A stretch of DNA of 64,000 bases from NCBI RefSeq assembly GCF_029894125.1, contig NZ_JARXYZ010000017.1, positions 1 through 64,000 on the forward strand. Reading direction: 5' to 3'. The notes beneath the pieces are model-generated. The model was not told the DNA's origin, did not search any database, and worked only from the letters and a program-made list of their open reading frames with translations. The stretch's first letter is position 1. Each line of letters opens with the position of its first letter. The translations under genes and the position numbers were made by a program. Below are positions 8,514 to 18,053 of this stretch, in pieces. The DNA comes from Kitasatospora sp. MAA19. Lineage in GTDB: Bacteria > Actinomycetota > Actinomycetes > Streptomycetales > Streptomycetaceae.

Positions 8514-8567
8514 ATGTCCGAGCGGGTGCTCCCGGAGCGCGGCCGTGCGGGCGCCCCGCGCGCGTAG
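8514..8567 (+). CDS. Possible 17-residue leader peptide upstream of the PrmC-like gene
   Basis: ATG 8514 opens a 17-codon reading frame (MSERVLPERGRAGAPRA, stop TAG) behind a perfect anti-Shine-Dalgarno complement AAGGAGGTGA at 8490-8499. The spacing to ATG is long (14 bases); an ATT at 8505 would be better spaced. The last codons lie in a GC-rich stem (next entry). I infer a translated uORF; the evidence is the unusually strong ribosome site with no other gene to serve. Confidence 0.4.
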   Translation: MSERVLPERGRAGAPRA

Positions 8568-8590
8568 CGCGGACGCGTCGGCGCGGCGCC
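8550..8590 (+). promoter_or_regulatory. Stem over the leader stop codon, possible attenuator
   Basis: GGCGCC (8550-8555) and GCGC (8558-8561) pair with GCGC (8581-8584) and GGCGCC (8585-8590), leaving the leader stop codon in the loop. Further on are a small ACGGA/TCCGT hairpin and a CCCC-CAA-GGGG element whose GGGG is part of the ribosome site of the next gene (8641-8646). A ribosome stalled at the leader stop would remodel these stems. Confidence 0.35.
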
Positions 8591-8651
8591 GGCCCTTGTG
8601 GGAGCCCTGACGGAGTCGTCCGTCTCCTCCCGATTCCCCCAAGGGGTTCTC

Positions 8652-9443
8652 TTGTCGGTCTTTGCCTCCGCCGCCCTCCGTTCCTCGGTGATCTCCCGGC
8701 TGCGTGCCGCCGGATGCGTGTTCGCCGAGGACGAGGCGCGGATCCTGCTCGCCGCCGCCACCACACCGGCCGACCTGGGTGTGATGGTCCGCGCCAGGGC
8801 CGAGGGGCGGCCACTGGAACACGTCGTCGGCTGGGCCGAGTTCGCCGGACTGCGGATCGCCGTCGACCCCGGCGTGTTCGTCCCGCGCCGTCGCAGCGAG
8901 TTCCTGGCCGCCACCGCCACCGCGCTCACCGGCCCGGGCGCCGTGGTCGTCGACCTCTGCTGCGGCAGCGGCGCCCTCGCCGCCGCGGTGGCGGCCGCCG
9001 CCACGCACCCGGTCGAGCTCTACGCGGCCGACGTCGACCCGGTCGCCGTCCGCTGCGCCCGCCGCAACCTGGCCGGGGCCGGGGCCCTGGTCGTCGAGGG
9101 CGACCTGTTCGCTGCGCTGCCCGTCGACCTGCGCGGCCGGATCGACGTCCTGCTGGCCAACGTCCCGTACGTCCCGAGCGCCGACATCGCGCTGCTGCCG
9201 CCCGAGGCCCGTCTGCACGAGGCACGGCCGGCACTGGACGGCGGCGCGGACGGACTGGACGTGCTGCGCCGGGTGGCCGCCGAGGCACCGGGCTGGCTGG
9301 CCCCGGGCGGCTCGCTGCTGTTCGAGACCAGCGAGCGGCAGACGCCGACGGCCCTCGCCGTCGCCCGCGCGGCCGGGCTCGACGCGGCCGACGGCTGGTG
9401 CGAGGACCTCGACGCGACGGTCGTCACCGCGACCCGGCGCTGA
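8652..9443 (+). CDS. PrmC/HemK-like protein N5-glutamine methyltransferase
   Basis: A 263-residue class I SAM methyltransferase. The AdoMet motif is VVDLCCGSGALA and the acidic end of strand 2 is ADVDP. At the catalytic NPPY position of PrmC the sequence reads NVPY (LLANVPYVPS), a conservative variant. An N-terminal helical region of about 70 residues resembles PrmC. PrmC methylates the GGQ glutamine of release factors; this one may be a paralogue with another substrate. The TTG start at 8652 is chosen because AAGGGG (8641-8646) precedes it by 5 bases. A GTG at 8598 lacks a ribosome site. It is preceded by a possible leader peptide. Confidence 0.75.
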   Translation: MSVFASAALRSSVISRLRAAGCVFAEDEARILLAAATTPADLGVMVRARAEGRPLEHVVGWAEFAGLRIAVDPGVFVPRRRSEFLAATATALTGPGAVVVDLCCGSGALAAAVAAAATHPVELYAADVDPVAVRCARRNLAGAGALVVEGDLFAALPVDLRGRIDVLLANVPYVPSADIALLPPEARLHEARPALDGGADGLDVLRRVAAEAPGWLAPGGSLLFETSERQTPTALAVARAAGLDAADGWCEDLDATVVTATRR

Positions 9444-9497
9444 CGGGCCGCCCCGCCGCCCGGGCCCGGCGCCGACGGGCCGGGCGGCCGTGGCGGA

Positions 9498-9929
9498 TCA
9501 GATCCGGGCGCCGTAGACGTGGTCGACCGGGACGGTGATGAGCACGCGGCGGTCGGAGACCATCGCCTGGCGGTACTCCGCCCAGTCGGGGTGTTCGCCG
9601 GCGGCCCGGCGGTAGTAGTCCACCAGCGCCTCGACCTCGGCCCCATCGGGGTCGGTGCCCGGTCCGGTCAGGCCGGCGACGCCCTCGGCGGTGGCCCAGG
9701 AGCGCCCGTCCGGCCCGGTCACCTCCAGGCTGACCCGGGCGTCCCGGCGCAGGTTGGCGGTCTTGGCCAGGCCTTCCCTGGTGGAGATGAGGATGGCGTT
9801 CGCCGCACGGTCGTAGAAGGGCATGACGGGCGAGAGCTGGGGGCGGCCGTCGGCCTTGATCGTGGCGAGGATACCGAGCCGGCTCTCCGCGAGGAGCGCG
9901 TACGGGTCGAAGGATGTGGTGGTCGTCAT
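9498..9929 (-). CDS. PPOX-class F420/FMN-dependent enzyme
   Basis: A 143-residue split-barrel flavoprotein of the pyridoxamine-phosphate-oxidase-like class: LGILATIKADGRPQLSPVMP, the NLRRDARVSLEV strand and a C-terminal VLITVPVDHVYG. In actinomycetes such proteins (TIGR-type PPOX, Rv1155-like) bind F420 or FMN and reduce small substrates. Start ATG at 9929 (MTTTTSFDP). A longer upstream reading has no supporting motif. It stands alone, convergent with the PrmC-like gene. Confidence 0.85.
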   Translation of the reverse strand: MTTTTSFDPYALLAESRLGILATIKADGRPQLSPVMPFYDRAANAILISTREGLAKTANLRRDARVSLEVTGPDGRSWATAEGVAGLTGPGTDPDGAEVEALVDYYRRAAGEHPDWAEYRQAMVSDRRVLITVPVDHVYGARI

Positions 9930-10071
9930 GGCAGCATCATCGGGCTTCACACCGGTGTGAAGGTCAAGGCGCGGCAGGCGTGTTGCGGTCGGTCGGCCGG
10001 CCTGGCTGTTGCGCGGACCCACCGTACGGCACCTGCCTGGGGAGCGGATGCCGTACGCGGGCGGCAGCCGG

Positions 10072-10890
10072 TCAGCTGTTGCGGCTGATGGTGTCCCGGA
10101 TCCAGTCCGCGTAGGCGGGCGCACTGGTGTAGAGACCCGGACCCTGCGAACAGGGGACCCCGGGGGCGCCGGGGCCGGAGGTCACGCCGATGAGCTCCCA
10201 CCGCCCGCCCCGGCCCCGCTGGATCTGCGGCCCGCCGGAGTCCCCGAAGCACGCCATGGCGTCCGGCACGCGGCTGATCGTGCACAGCCTGGTGGGGTCC
10301 GCGTAGCCGGGGGCGCACTCGCTCTCGGCTCCCCGGCGGGTGTCGAGCTCCTGCAGCCGCTCCGCGAACCGCGCGTCGGCCAGCTCGGTGATGTCGACGA
10401 CCGTGCCGAAGCCCAGCAGCCGCGTGTCGGTGCCGGGCCGCCCCGGCTGCTTCGCGATCCGGACGGGCTTCTGGGCGACCGGGCGATCCAGCCGGACCAG
10501 TGCGACGTCGTCGCGGTTCGCGGCCACGTTCTCGCCATTCCGGTAGCCAGGGTGGACCACCGTCAGATCGATGGACCGGACGGTGCCGCCGGAGTGCCGC
10601 TGGGCACTGCCGATCCGGACGGTCCCGTCCAGGTCCACCGGCCCAGTCACGCAGTGGGCCGCCGTCAGCACCCACTGCGGATCGATGAGCGACGCCCCGC
10701 AGGCGCCGTCGGTCAGACCCGCGGACGGGGCCGACATCGGGATCGACGCCATGAACGGGTAGCGCTCGGTGGAGTCCCGTCCGTTGACGATCGCTCCGGC
10801 GCTTCCGGCCGTCATGGTGGCGCCCACCGCGGCGACGAGGCCGGCGACGGTCACGGCACGCGGGGTACGACGGCGCATCAACTTCGGCAA
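10072..10890 (-). CDS. Secreted trypsin-like serine protease (S1)
   Basis: A 272-residue protein with a signal peptide (RRRTPRAVTVAGLVAAVGA, cleavage around the AGA before I34). The mature N-terminus is IVNG (34-37), the classic S1 start. The catalytic triad is visible: H79 in TAAHC, D128 in DDVAL and S218 in GDSGGP. Several Cys pairs would form disulfides. It acts outside the cell on proteins. The likely start is TTG 10890, since AAGGAA lies 7 bases before it; the ATG at 10878 would be 19 bases away. It stands alone, downstream of a strong terminator hairpin. Confidence 0.9.
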   Translation of the reverse strand: MPKLMRRRTPRAVTVAGLVAAVGATMTAGSAGAIVNGRDSTERYPFMASIPMSAPSAGLTDGACGASLIDPQWVLTAAHCVTGPVDLDGTVRIGSAQRHSGGTVRSIDLTVVHPGYRNGENVAANRDDVALVRLDRPVAQKPVRIAKQPGRPGTDTRLLGFGTVVDITELADARFAERLQELDTRRGAESECAPGYADPTRLCTISRVPDAMACFGDSGGPQIQRGRGGRWELIGVTSGPGAPGVPCSQGPGLYTSAPAYADWIRDTISRNS

Positions 10891-10980
10891 GGTGACGTTC
10901 CTTTCCTGCTGTTCGGATGTGTCCAGCCTGCGCGGTCAAGATCCACCGAACCATCAGGACAACCGGCCGACGCCTGGTGG

Positions 10981-11012
10981 GGACAGCCCCCGATCCCCCC
11001 GGGGGGCTGTCC
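10981..11012 (-). terminator. Strong hairpin after the M1 peptidase gene
   Basis: GGACAGCCCCC (10981-10991) and GGGGGCTGTCC (11002-11012) form a perfect 11-bp stem with a 10-base loop. It lies 70 bases past the stop of the minus-strand M1 peptidase gene, so it probably ends the whole nucleoside operon transcript. Confidence 0.7.
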
Positions 11013-11080
11013 TGACCAGGGGGATCAGGCGGGCGTGGGCAGCGCCCCGGCCGGTCACCCGGCTCAGAGCCCGGCGGCGG

Positions 11081-12454
<1,374 letters not shown>

Positions 12455-12488
12455 CGGTCGTGCTCCGATCGGTGGCCGCCGGTGCGGG

Positions 12489-12998
12489 TCAGCGCGCCGG
12501 GGTGGTCTCCCGGTGCCGGGCCAGCACCCGTTCGACCGCCCGGTCGACGCCGGGCAGCGCGGTGCCGAGGTCGGTGTAGACGACCTGCTCCACGGTCGCC
12601 ACCGTGTGCAGGCCCTGGACCAGGAAGGTGTACTCCCGGCCGCGCTCCAGCAGCAGGACGATCGGCTTGCCGAAGGCGCTCGCCCAGCCGATCTCGATGT
12701 GGGTGCCGGGCGAGGCCGGGAAGCCGGGCAGGGCGACGAACAGTTCGGCCTTGCGGATCTCGTCCTGGTCGAGCTTGGTGCACTGCTCGGGCCGCATCAG
12801 TTCCTCGCCCCACGCCTCGCGGCGGTGGGCGTTGTGCACGGCGACGCCCTGGGCTTCGAAGTGCTTGATCAGAAGGTCGAACGGCGCCCGGGCGTCGTCC
12901 GGCATCAGGCCGGTGGCGGGGTCGAGGAGTTGGATGAACGGCCCGGCCAGGAACAGTGAGCGGACTGCGGGCGCGGCGGCGGTGGGCTGAGTGGTCAT
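12489..12998 (-). CDS. MilB/BlsM-like CMP N-glycosidase
   Basis: A 169-residue protein of the nucleoside 2-deoxyribosyltransferase fold: SLFLAGPF at 14-21, NAHRREAWG at 56-64, LDQDEI, and the catalytic Glu E102 in GTHIEIGWAS. The pattern and length match MilB (mildiomycin) and BlsM (blasticidin S), which hydrolyse (hydroxymethyl-)CMP to free cytosine. From memory of MilB, its Arg23 (recognising the substrate) corresponds here to I22, so 5-hydroxymethyl-CMP is less likely the substrate than CMP. It is the last biosynthetic gene of the operon, 5 bases after the methyltransferase stop. AAGGA precedes ATG 12998. The substrate is inference. Confidence 0.75.
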   Translation of the reverse strand: MTTQPTAAAPAVRSLFLAGPFIQLLDPATGLMPDDARAPFDLLIKHFEAQGVAVHNAHRREAWGEELMRPEQCTKLDQDEIRKAELFVALPGFPASPGTHIEIGWASAFGKPIVLLLERGREYTFLVQGLHTVATVEQVVYTDLGTALPGVDRAVERVLARHRETTPAR

Positions 12999-13003
12999 GG
13001 CGG

Positions 13004-13624
13004 TCAGTCCTTGATGAAGCACTGGATGTAGGCGTCGCCGCTGGTGCCGAAGGTGTACTCGGTGGTGTCGTAGGCCGTGTACGGGTGGCGCTCGACCCGG
13101 ATGGAGCGGAAGTGCGGAGTGTACTGCCAGCGCAGCTCGGGCTTGGTGCTGAAGAAGGGGATGAACACGCCGCCCGGGCGCAGCGCCCGGACCACCTCGG
13201 GCATGGTCCTGGCCCACAGCTCGGCGTCGGTCCAGACCTCCATGTCCAGGGCCGGGTCGAAGAACATGCCGTCGATGCTCTCCGAGGGCAGTTCGAAGAT
13301 CCGCTGGAAGAAGTCGCCGCGCTCGACGGTCAGGTTCCCGGGCAGGTCCGGGTTCTTGGCCCGGAACAACTCCTCGACCTCGTCGAAGAGTTCGAGGACG
13401 GTGTGGCGGCGGGTGGCGGGGTGTCGGGCGATCCGCAGGGCGGACAGGCCGAGGCCGAGCCCGACCTCGTAGAAGTCCTGGCCGTACTCGCAGAGCAGGT
13501 CGGCGCTGGCCCACATCAGGTCGCGCTCCCAGGCCTGCATGGCCTGTTCGCCTCCGATGCTGAGGGTTACTTCACCGTTCTGCTCGATGAGTCGGATCTC
13601 GGGCTTGGTGGCAGGCGTCGTCAT
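13004..13624 (-). CDS. Guanidino N-methyltransferase-like SAM enzyme
   Basis: A 206-residue class I methyltransferase. MQAWERDLMWASADLL before the AdoMet loop FYEVGLGLGLSALRIA follows the guanidinoacetate N-methyltransferase pattern (a Trp-Glu pair upstream of a GxGxG-type loop). GMFFDPALD follows further on. In blasticidin biosynthesis BlsL N-methylates the guanidino group of the beta-arginine side chain, and this gene would fill that step. It is flanked by the CHAT-like gene (30 bases upstream) and the CMP-hydrolase-like gene (5 bases downstream) in one operon. I am fairly sure of the fold; the guanidine substrate rests on context. Confidence 0.65.
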   Translation of the reverse strand: MTTPATKPEIRLIEQNGEVTLSIGGEQAMQAWERDLMWASADLLCEYGQDFYEVGLGLGLSALRIARHPATRRHTVLELFDEVEELFRAKNPDLPGNLTVERGDFFQRIFELPSESIDGMFFDPALDMEVWTDAELWARTMPEVVRALRPGGVFIPFFSTKPELRWQYTPHFRSIRVERHPYTAYDTTEYTFGTSGDAYIQCFIKD

Positions 13625-13653
13625 GGCGGTCGTCTTTCTCGTGGTGCGGGGGA

Positions 13654-15486
13654 TCAGCGGGGCAGGACGCCGAAGTGGCGCCGGGCGGTGGAGACGGCGA
13701 GGTCCTGCACGGCGAAGACCGTGAAGTAGTACGCCTGGGGGGCGGTGGCCGGGTCGAAGCGGACGCGGAACACGACGTACTGCGGCTGTCCGCCGGTGGC
13801 GCGCACCTTCACCAGCTCCGGTTCGACGCGGGCGTCCTCGCGCAGGTAGGTCGGCACGAACAGGCCGAGCCGGACGGGGCCGGTGCGGGCGGCGTTGAGG
13901 ACGGCGCGCACCTCCAGGAAGCCGCCCTGCTCGACCTCGTCGGCGCTGTACGCGAGCAGCGAGGGCGCCTCCGGCAGCCGGAAGGTGACGTCGCCGCAGC
14001 GCATGCAGACCGCGCAGGTGGTGTCCAGGACCTGCGGGAGCAGGCCGCGGCGGGTGAACTCCTGGGCCGGGCGGCCGCAGTGGCAGGTCACCTCGCGGAC
14101 CTCGTGGTCGAGCGAGCTGCGGTCGCCGAAGTGCGCCGGGTAGGTCATCAGCTCGTCCTCGGGGTTCGCCGCGACCTGCCCGGCGATCGCGTGGTCGAGC
14201 GACTGCAGGTCGGCGGTGAGCGAGGTGTGGATCTCGGCGGCGGACTGGTCGGCCAGGTGGGTGGGCCGGGCCACCCAGAGGTCCACCTTGCGGGCCAGCT
14301 TGGTCAGCCGGGGGCGCAACGTGTGGTTGTGCGGCAGGAGTTCGGAGCCGAGCAGGGCGTTCAGCCGGCGGCCGACGGTGAGCACCAGCGGGTCGGGACG
14401 GTGATCGGCGGGCTCGGGTGCGGGGTGCGGGGTGTCGGGCAGGCCGAAGCGCAGGAAGGCCGGGTAGGGGTGCGAACCGGCCAGGCTGGCGTTGAGGGTG
14501 TCGACGGTGTCGGCGCCGGTGAGGGCGGAGCGCATCCAGGCGACGTTCTCCGGCCGGTCGGAGTCGTGCACCGAGACGGCGGCGACCACCGTGCGGGCGG
14601 GCCCGTCCAGCGCGTTGAGCAGCAGCTGGTACTTCGGGTCGTACAGCGCGAGGTCGGCCAGTGGCCCGCTGTTGCAGGCGCTGAGCACCACCTCCACGGC
14701 GGTCACCCGGTGCAGCGGGACGAGCTTGTCCTCCGGCTTGTAGCAGGGCAGCCCGTACGCGCAGCGCGGGCCGAGCAGCCCCGGCCGGGACGGGACGGCC
14801 GGGTTGAGGCCGCAGATGGTGAACTCGCCCAGGTTGACGCTGTCGTCCTTGCCGTGGCCCTGGAAGGCGACCTTGCGCCAGCGGGTGCCGAGGATCGCGG
14901 ACTGGATGTCGACGCGCTCGAAGTCCCGGTCGTCGAAGACCTGGACGCCGGGCAGGTGCGGCGGCCGGTCGGTGTCGGTGAACAGGCCGAGGGCGTCGAT
15001 GCCGGTGTCCGCGCGGGCGTACTGCTTGGCGATGCTCCAGGCCAGCGAGGCGGCGTCCCGGCCGCTCAGCAGCGTGAGGGCGTGGGTGCGGCTGCGGTAG
15101 GTGGCGAGCAGCAGCGAGCGCACCGGGTCGAGGGTGAGCCGGTCGTAGCAGCCGATCAGCAGCAGGCTGCCCGGGTGGTCGCGCAGGAAGGCCGGGGCGT
15201 CGGCGAGTTGGTCCTCGGGCAGCCAGGTCCGGGCCAGCGGTCGGGCCAGGTCGGCGACGCCGTCCGGGAGTCGGTCCTCGCCGAGGACGACGCCGAGGTC
15301 CAGCGGCCGTGGCCGGTCGAGGGCGGTGTAGAGGCGGGAGGCGAGCTCCGCGCTCTGCGCCAGGTCGTCCCGGCCCTCGACCGGGACGGGCACCGCGACC
15401 GCGTCCGGCGCGTCCAGGAACTCCTTGACGGCGGACGGCAGGTGGGCGAACTTGACCGGCCGGAAGAGCGGGCCTGCGGGGTTCAT
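13654..15486 (-). CDS. CHAT-like (caspase-fold) protein with zinc ribbon
   Basis: A 610-residue protein. The central region shows the His-Cys dyad spacing of the CHAT/gingipain clan: H211 in VAFQGHGKDD and C271 in VVLSACNSGP, each after a hydrophobic strand. About 130 residues before H211 lies LLLIGCYD-type sheet sequence. Toward the C-terminus a Cys cluster (C468, C470, C491, C494, C497: CHCG, then CAVCMRCGD) looks like a zinc ribbon, followed by a beta-rich tail of about 100 residues. CHAT proteins are cysteine endopeptidases or their degenerate relatives, usually in signalling or defence. No such role is known to me in nucleoside antibiotic clusters. It sits in the operon between the exporter (66 bases) and the methyltransferase. 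The function is unknown; the dyad is what I see. Confidence 0.55.
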   Translation of the reverse strand: MNPAGPLFRPVKFAHLPSAVKEFLDAPDAVAVPVPVEGRDDLAQSAELASRLYTALDRPRPLDLGVVLGEDRLPDGVADLARPLARTWLPEDQLADAPAFLRDHPGSLLLIGCYDRLTLDPVRSLLLATYRSRTHALTLLSGRDAASLAWSIAKQYARADTGIDALGLFTDTDRPPHLPGVQVFDDRDFERVDIQSAILGTRWRKVAFQGHGKDDSVNLGEFTICGLNPAVPSRPGLLGPRCAYGLPCYKPEDKLVPLHRVTAVEVVLSACNSGPLADLALYDPKYQLLLNALDGPARTVVAAVSVHDSDRPENVAWMRSALTGADTVDTLNASLAGSHPYPAFLRFGLPDTPHPAPEPADHRPDPLVLTVGRRLNALLGSELLPHNHTLRPRLTKLARKVDLWVARPTHLADQSAAEIHTSLTADLQSLDHAIAGQVAANPEDELMTYPAHFGDRSSLDHEVREVTCHCGRPAQEFTRRGLLPQVLDTTCAVCMRCGDVTFRLPEAPSLLAYSADEVEQGGFLEVRAVLNAARTGPVRLGLFVPTYLREDARVEPELVKVRATGGQPQYVVFRVRFDPATAPQAYYFTVFAVQDLAVSTARRHFGVLPR

Positions 15487-15552
15487 CGTCGGTGACCTCG
15501 TGGGAAGGAGGGGTGGGAACGGGGACGGCTGCCGGATGGCGCCGGGAGTCGG

Positions 15553-16815
15553 TCACGCCGCGCACGTCCCGGCGGCGGGGCGGGCGCGGTCCAGCAGCGG
15601 GCGGCAGACGAAGGCCAGGGCGGCCGCGGCCAGGGCGGTGGCGAAGGCCACGGCGAAGACCCCGCGTGGCCCGAGCGGCTCCACCAGCAGGCCGCCGATC
15701 TGCTGGCCGACGGCGTCCCCCAGCACGGTGGCCAGCGAGGCCCAGGTGAAGGCCTCCGCCAGCGAGCCGCCGTCCGCCACCGAGCCGACCAGGGTCATCT
15801 CGACGGCGGACACCAGGGCGATGGGCGCGCCGCCGATCGCCAGCGCGAGCCCGAGCAACGGCTGGGAGGTGGCCGCCAGCGTCAGCCCCGTCCCCAGCGC
15901 GTACGCGAGGACCAGACGCGGGAACCGTACGGTCGCCGGGACGGCGGACTGCGAGCGCCCGAGCCAGACGGCGCCCAGCGCGCTGCCCACGCCCCAGCAG
16001 GCGTAGACCGCGCCGGTGCCGCCGGGGGAGCCGTGCGCGGCGACGAAGGCCGGGATGGCGAGCGTGAGCAGCCCGATCGGCACCGCGCAGGCCGCCATGA
16101 TGCCGGTCAGCGCCAGCATGGCCGGGTTGCGCAGCGGCCCCAGCAGGTCGCGGGGCGCGGCCGGGTCGGCGGGTCGGGGGCCGGTCCCGGCCGGGAGCCG
16201 GACCAGGGCCAGGCCCAGCGCGCCCGCGCCGCCGACCGCCGCCACCGCGGTCAGCGCCAGCGCGGCCGAACCGGCGAGCATCAGCCCGGCCAGCATCAGC
16301 GGCGCCCCGATCACCAGGACCTCGGTGAGGACCGCCTCCCAGAGGTAGGCGGTGTCGCGCTCGGTGTCGCTCAGCGGCAGGCGCGCCCAGAGCGAGCGCA
16401 TGCAGGCGTTGGCGGGTGGCAGCGCCACCCCGGCCAGGGCGGCGGCGGCCAGCTGGCCCCAGGTGCCGGGCCGGGTGGCCCAGGCGAGGACGGCGAGCGC
16501 CGCCGGGTAGAGCAGGCCGGTGGCCAGCAGCACCGGCCGACGCCCGGCGCGGTCGAGCCGCCGGGCGACCAGCGGCCCGCCGGCCGCCATCCCGGCCGTG
16601 TACAGCGCGCTGGTCAGCCCGGCCTGCGCGAAGCTGCCGCCCTGCTCGCGCACCACCAGGACGGTGGCCAGCGACATCAGGTAGACCGGCAGCCGGGAGA
16701 CCACGCTCCACCCGGCCACGGCGCGCACGTGCGGGCGGCGCAGCAGCGAGCGGACGCGGTGCGCCAGGGTGTCGGGGGGCGGTGGCGAGGTGTCGCGGGG
16801 CAGGGTGTCGCTCAC
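15553..16815 (-). CDS. MFS transporter, probable product exporter
   Basis: A 420-residue major facilitator protein with about 12 hydrophobic segments. The first begins around VSRLPVYLMSLATVLVV, and RRLDRAGRRPVLLATG is the loop 2-3 region with the usual basic signature. The GTG start at 16815 overlaps the stop of the ATP-grasp gene by 4 bases (GTGA), so they are translationally coupled. Within a nucleoside antibiotic operon an exporter also serving self-resistance is the natural reading, since blasticidin-type compounds also hit bacterial ribosomes. Confidence 0.85.
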   Translation of the reverse strand: MSDTLPRDTSPPPPDTLAHRVRSLLRRPHVRAVAGWSVVSRLPVYLMSLATVLVVREQGGSFAQAGLTSALYTAGMAAGGPLVARRLDRAGRRPVLLATGLLYPAALAVLAWATRPGTWGQLAAAALAGVALPPANACMRSLWARLPLSDTERDTAYLWEAVLTEVLVIGAPLMLAGLMLAGSAALALTAVAAVGGAGALGLALVRLPAGTGPRPADPAAPRDLLGPLRNPAMLALTGIMAACAVPIGLLTLAIPAFVAAHGSPGGTGAVYACWGVGSALGAVWLGRSQSAVPATVRFPRLVLAYALGTGLTLAATSQPLLGLALAIGGAPIALVSAVEMTLVGSVADGGSLAEAFTWASLATVLGDAVGQQIGGLLVEPLGPRGVFAVAFATALAAAALAFVCRPLLDRARPAAGTCAA

Positions 16816-18053
16816 CGGTCGCCCTCCAGCGCGGGGGCGGGCGCCAGCTCGATGACGAAGGCGCCGAGGACCGCACGCATCCGCCGCTCCACCTCCTCGA
16901 TCGAGGCTCCCACCACGTGGACGTACCCCGAGGCGTTGTGCGAGGCGCGCCGGGCGGACACCGCGTCGCCGACCCCGACCTTGAGCACGGCGTCGACCAC
17001 CCCGGGGGCCCGCAGCAGTTCCTCCACCGGGGTGATCCGGCGGACCGTCCCGGACTCGGGCAGAGGAAGCAACAGGTCTCCGGCGCACTGTCGTTGACGA
17101 TAGCTCAGATCCGGCCGCCGCCCCCGGTAGACGTCCAGGGTGGCGCCGAAGACGTCGAAGCCGTACGCGTGCCCGTGGTTGGCCGGGATCTCGCAGCCGG
17201 CCAACCGCAGTCCGATCTCCCCGGCGTACGGCTCGCCGTCGATCAGGAAGAACTCCATGTGCGCGTACCCGTGGTCGATCCCCATGCCGGTGACGATCCG
17301 CTGCAGCAGCGCGCGCAGGTCGACCGGCGGGGCCTCGTCGGTGCCGACGCTGATGTTGGCGTTCATCGCGCCCTCGACGATGTCCAGTGGGCGGCACGGC
17401 ATCGCACTCGGCCAGGCGTCCAGCACCTCGCCCTGGAGGATGATCGCGCACACCTCCCACTCGACGCCGCCGAGGAACTGCTCGACCATCCAGTCCCGGG
17501 CGGTCAGGTCGACGGCGGCGAGCGACTCGGGGCCGTCCAGCCGGTGGGTGTCCACGCAGGCGAAGGAGTCCACCGGCTTGAGCACCAGCGGCCAGCCGTG
17601 CTCGGCGGCGAACCGCTCGATCTCGCCGGCCGTCCGGACCTGGGCGAACTCGGCCGTCCGCAGCCCGAGTTCGCGGAAGCGCCGCTTCATCACGGCCTTG
17701 TCGCGCACCCAGGAGACCTGCTGCGCGGTCAGGTGCGGCAGCCCGGCCAGCGCCGCGAACCGCTGGGCGACGACCTGCCGCGGCTCGGACGGGTTGCAGA
17801 ACCGGCTGGGGGCGACGGGAAGCCCGGCGGCCCACTGCCGGTACCGTGCGGCCTCCTGTTCCAGCGGCACCCCGGCCCGTACCCAGAAGGCGGGCAGGTG
17901 CGCGGTGCGGTGCAGGTGCTCCGCGGAGAGGTCGGCGCGCGCCTCGTCGAAGCGCAGCAGGACGAGGTGGTCCGGGAGCGTGCGGGCCGCGTGGCGGGCG
18001 AAGGAGGAGGCGCGGTCGTCCACCATCAGCAGGACCGGACCGGGCGGGCTCAC
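16812..18053 (-). CDS. ATP-grasp ligase
   Basis: A 413-residue protein with the ATP-grasp pattern: RDKAVMKRRFRELGLRTAEF (lysine helix), WPLVLKPVDSFACVDTHRL (glycine-poor loop), DWMVEQFLGGVEWEVCAII and the metal-binding end HMEFFLIDGEPYAGEIGLRLAG. ATP-grasp enzymes make amide bonds by acyl-phosphate chemistry. Here the plausible job is to join the beta-amino acid side chain to the 4'-amine of the sugar. GTG 18053 overlaps the aminotransferase stop by 4 bases. The partner substrates are inference from the operon. Confidence 0.8.
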   Translation of the reverse strand: MSPPGPVLLMVDDRASSFARHAARTLPDHLVLLRFDEARADLSAEHLHRTAHLPAFWVRAGVPLEQEAARYRQWAAGLPVAPSRFCNPSEPRQVVAQRFAALAGLPHLTAQQVSWVRDKAVMKRRFRELGLRTAEFAQVRTAGEIERFAAEHGWPLVLKPVDSFACVDTHRLDGPESLAAVDLTARDWMVEQFLGGVEWEVCAIILQGEVLDAWPSAMPCRPLDIVEGAMNANISVGTDEAPPVDLRALLQRIVTGMGIDHGYAHMEFFLIDGEPYAGEIGLRLAGCEIPANHGHAYGFDVFGATLDVYRGRRPDLSYRQRQCAGDLLLPLPESGTVRRITPVEELLRAPGVVDAVLKVGVGDAVSARRASHNASGYVHVVGASIEEVERRMRAVLGAFVIELAPAPALEGDR

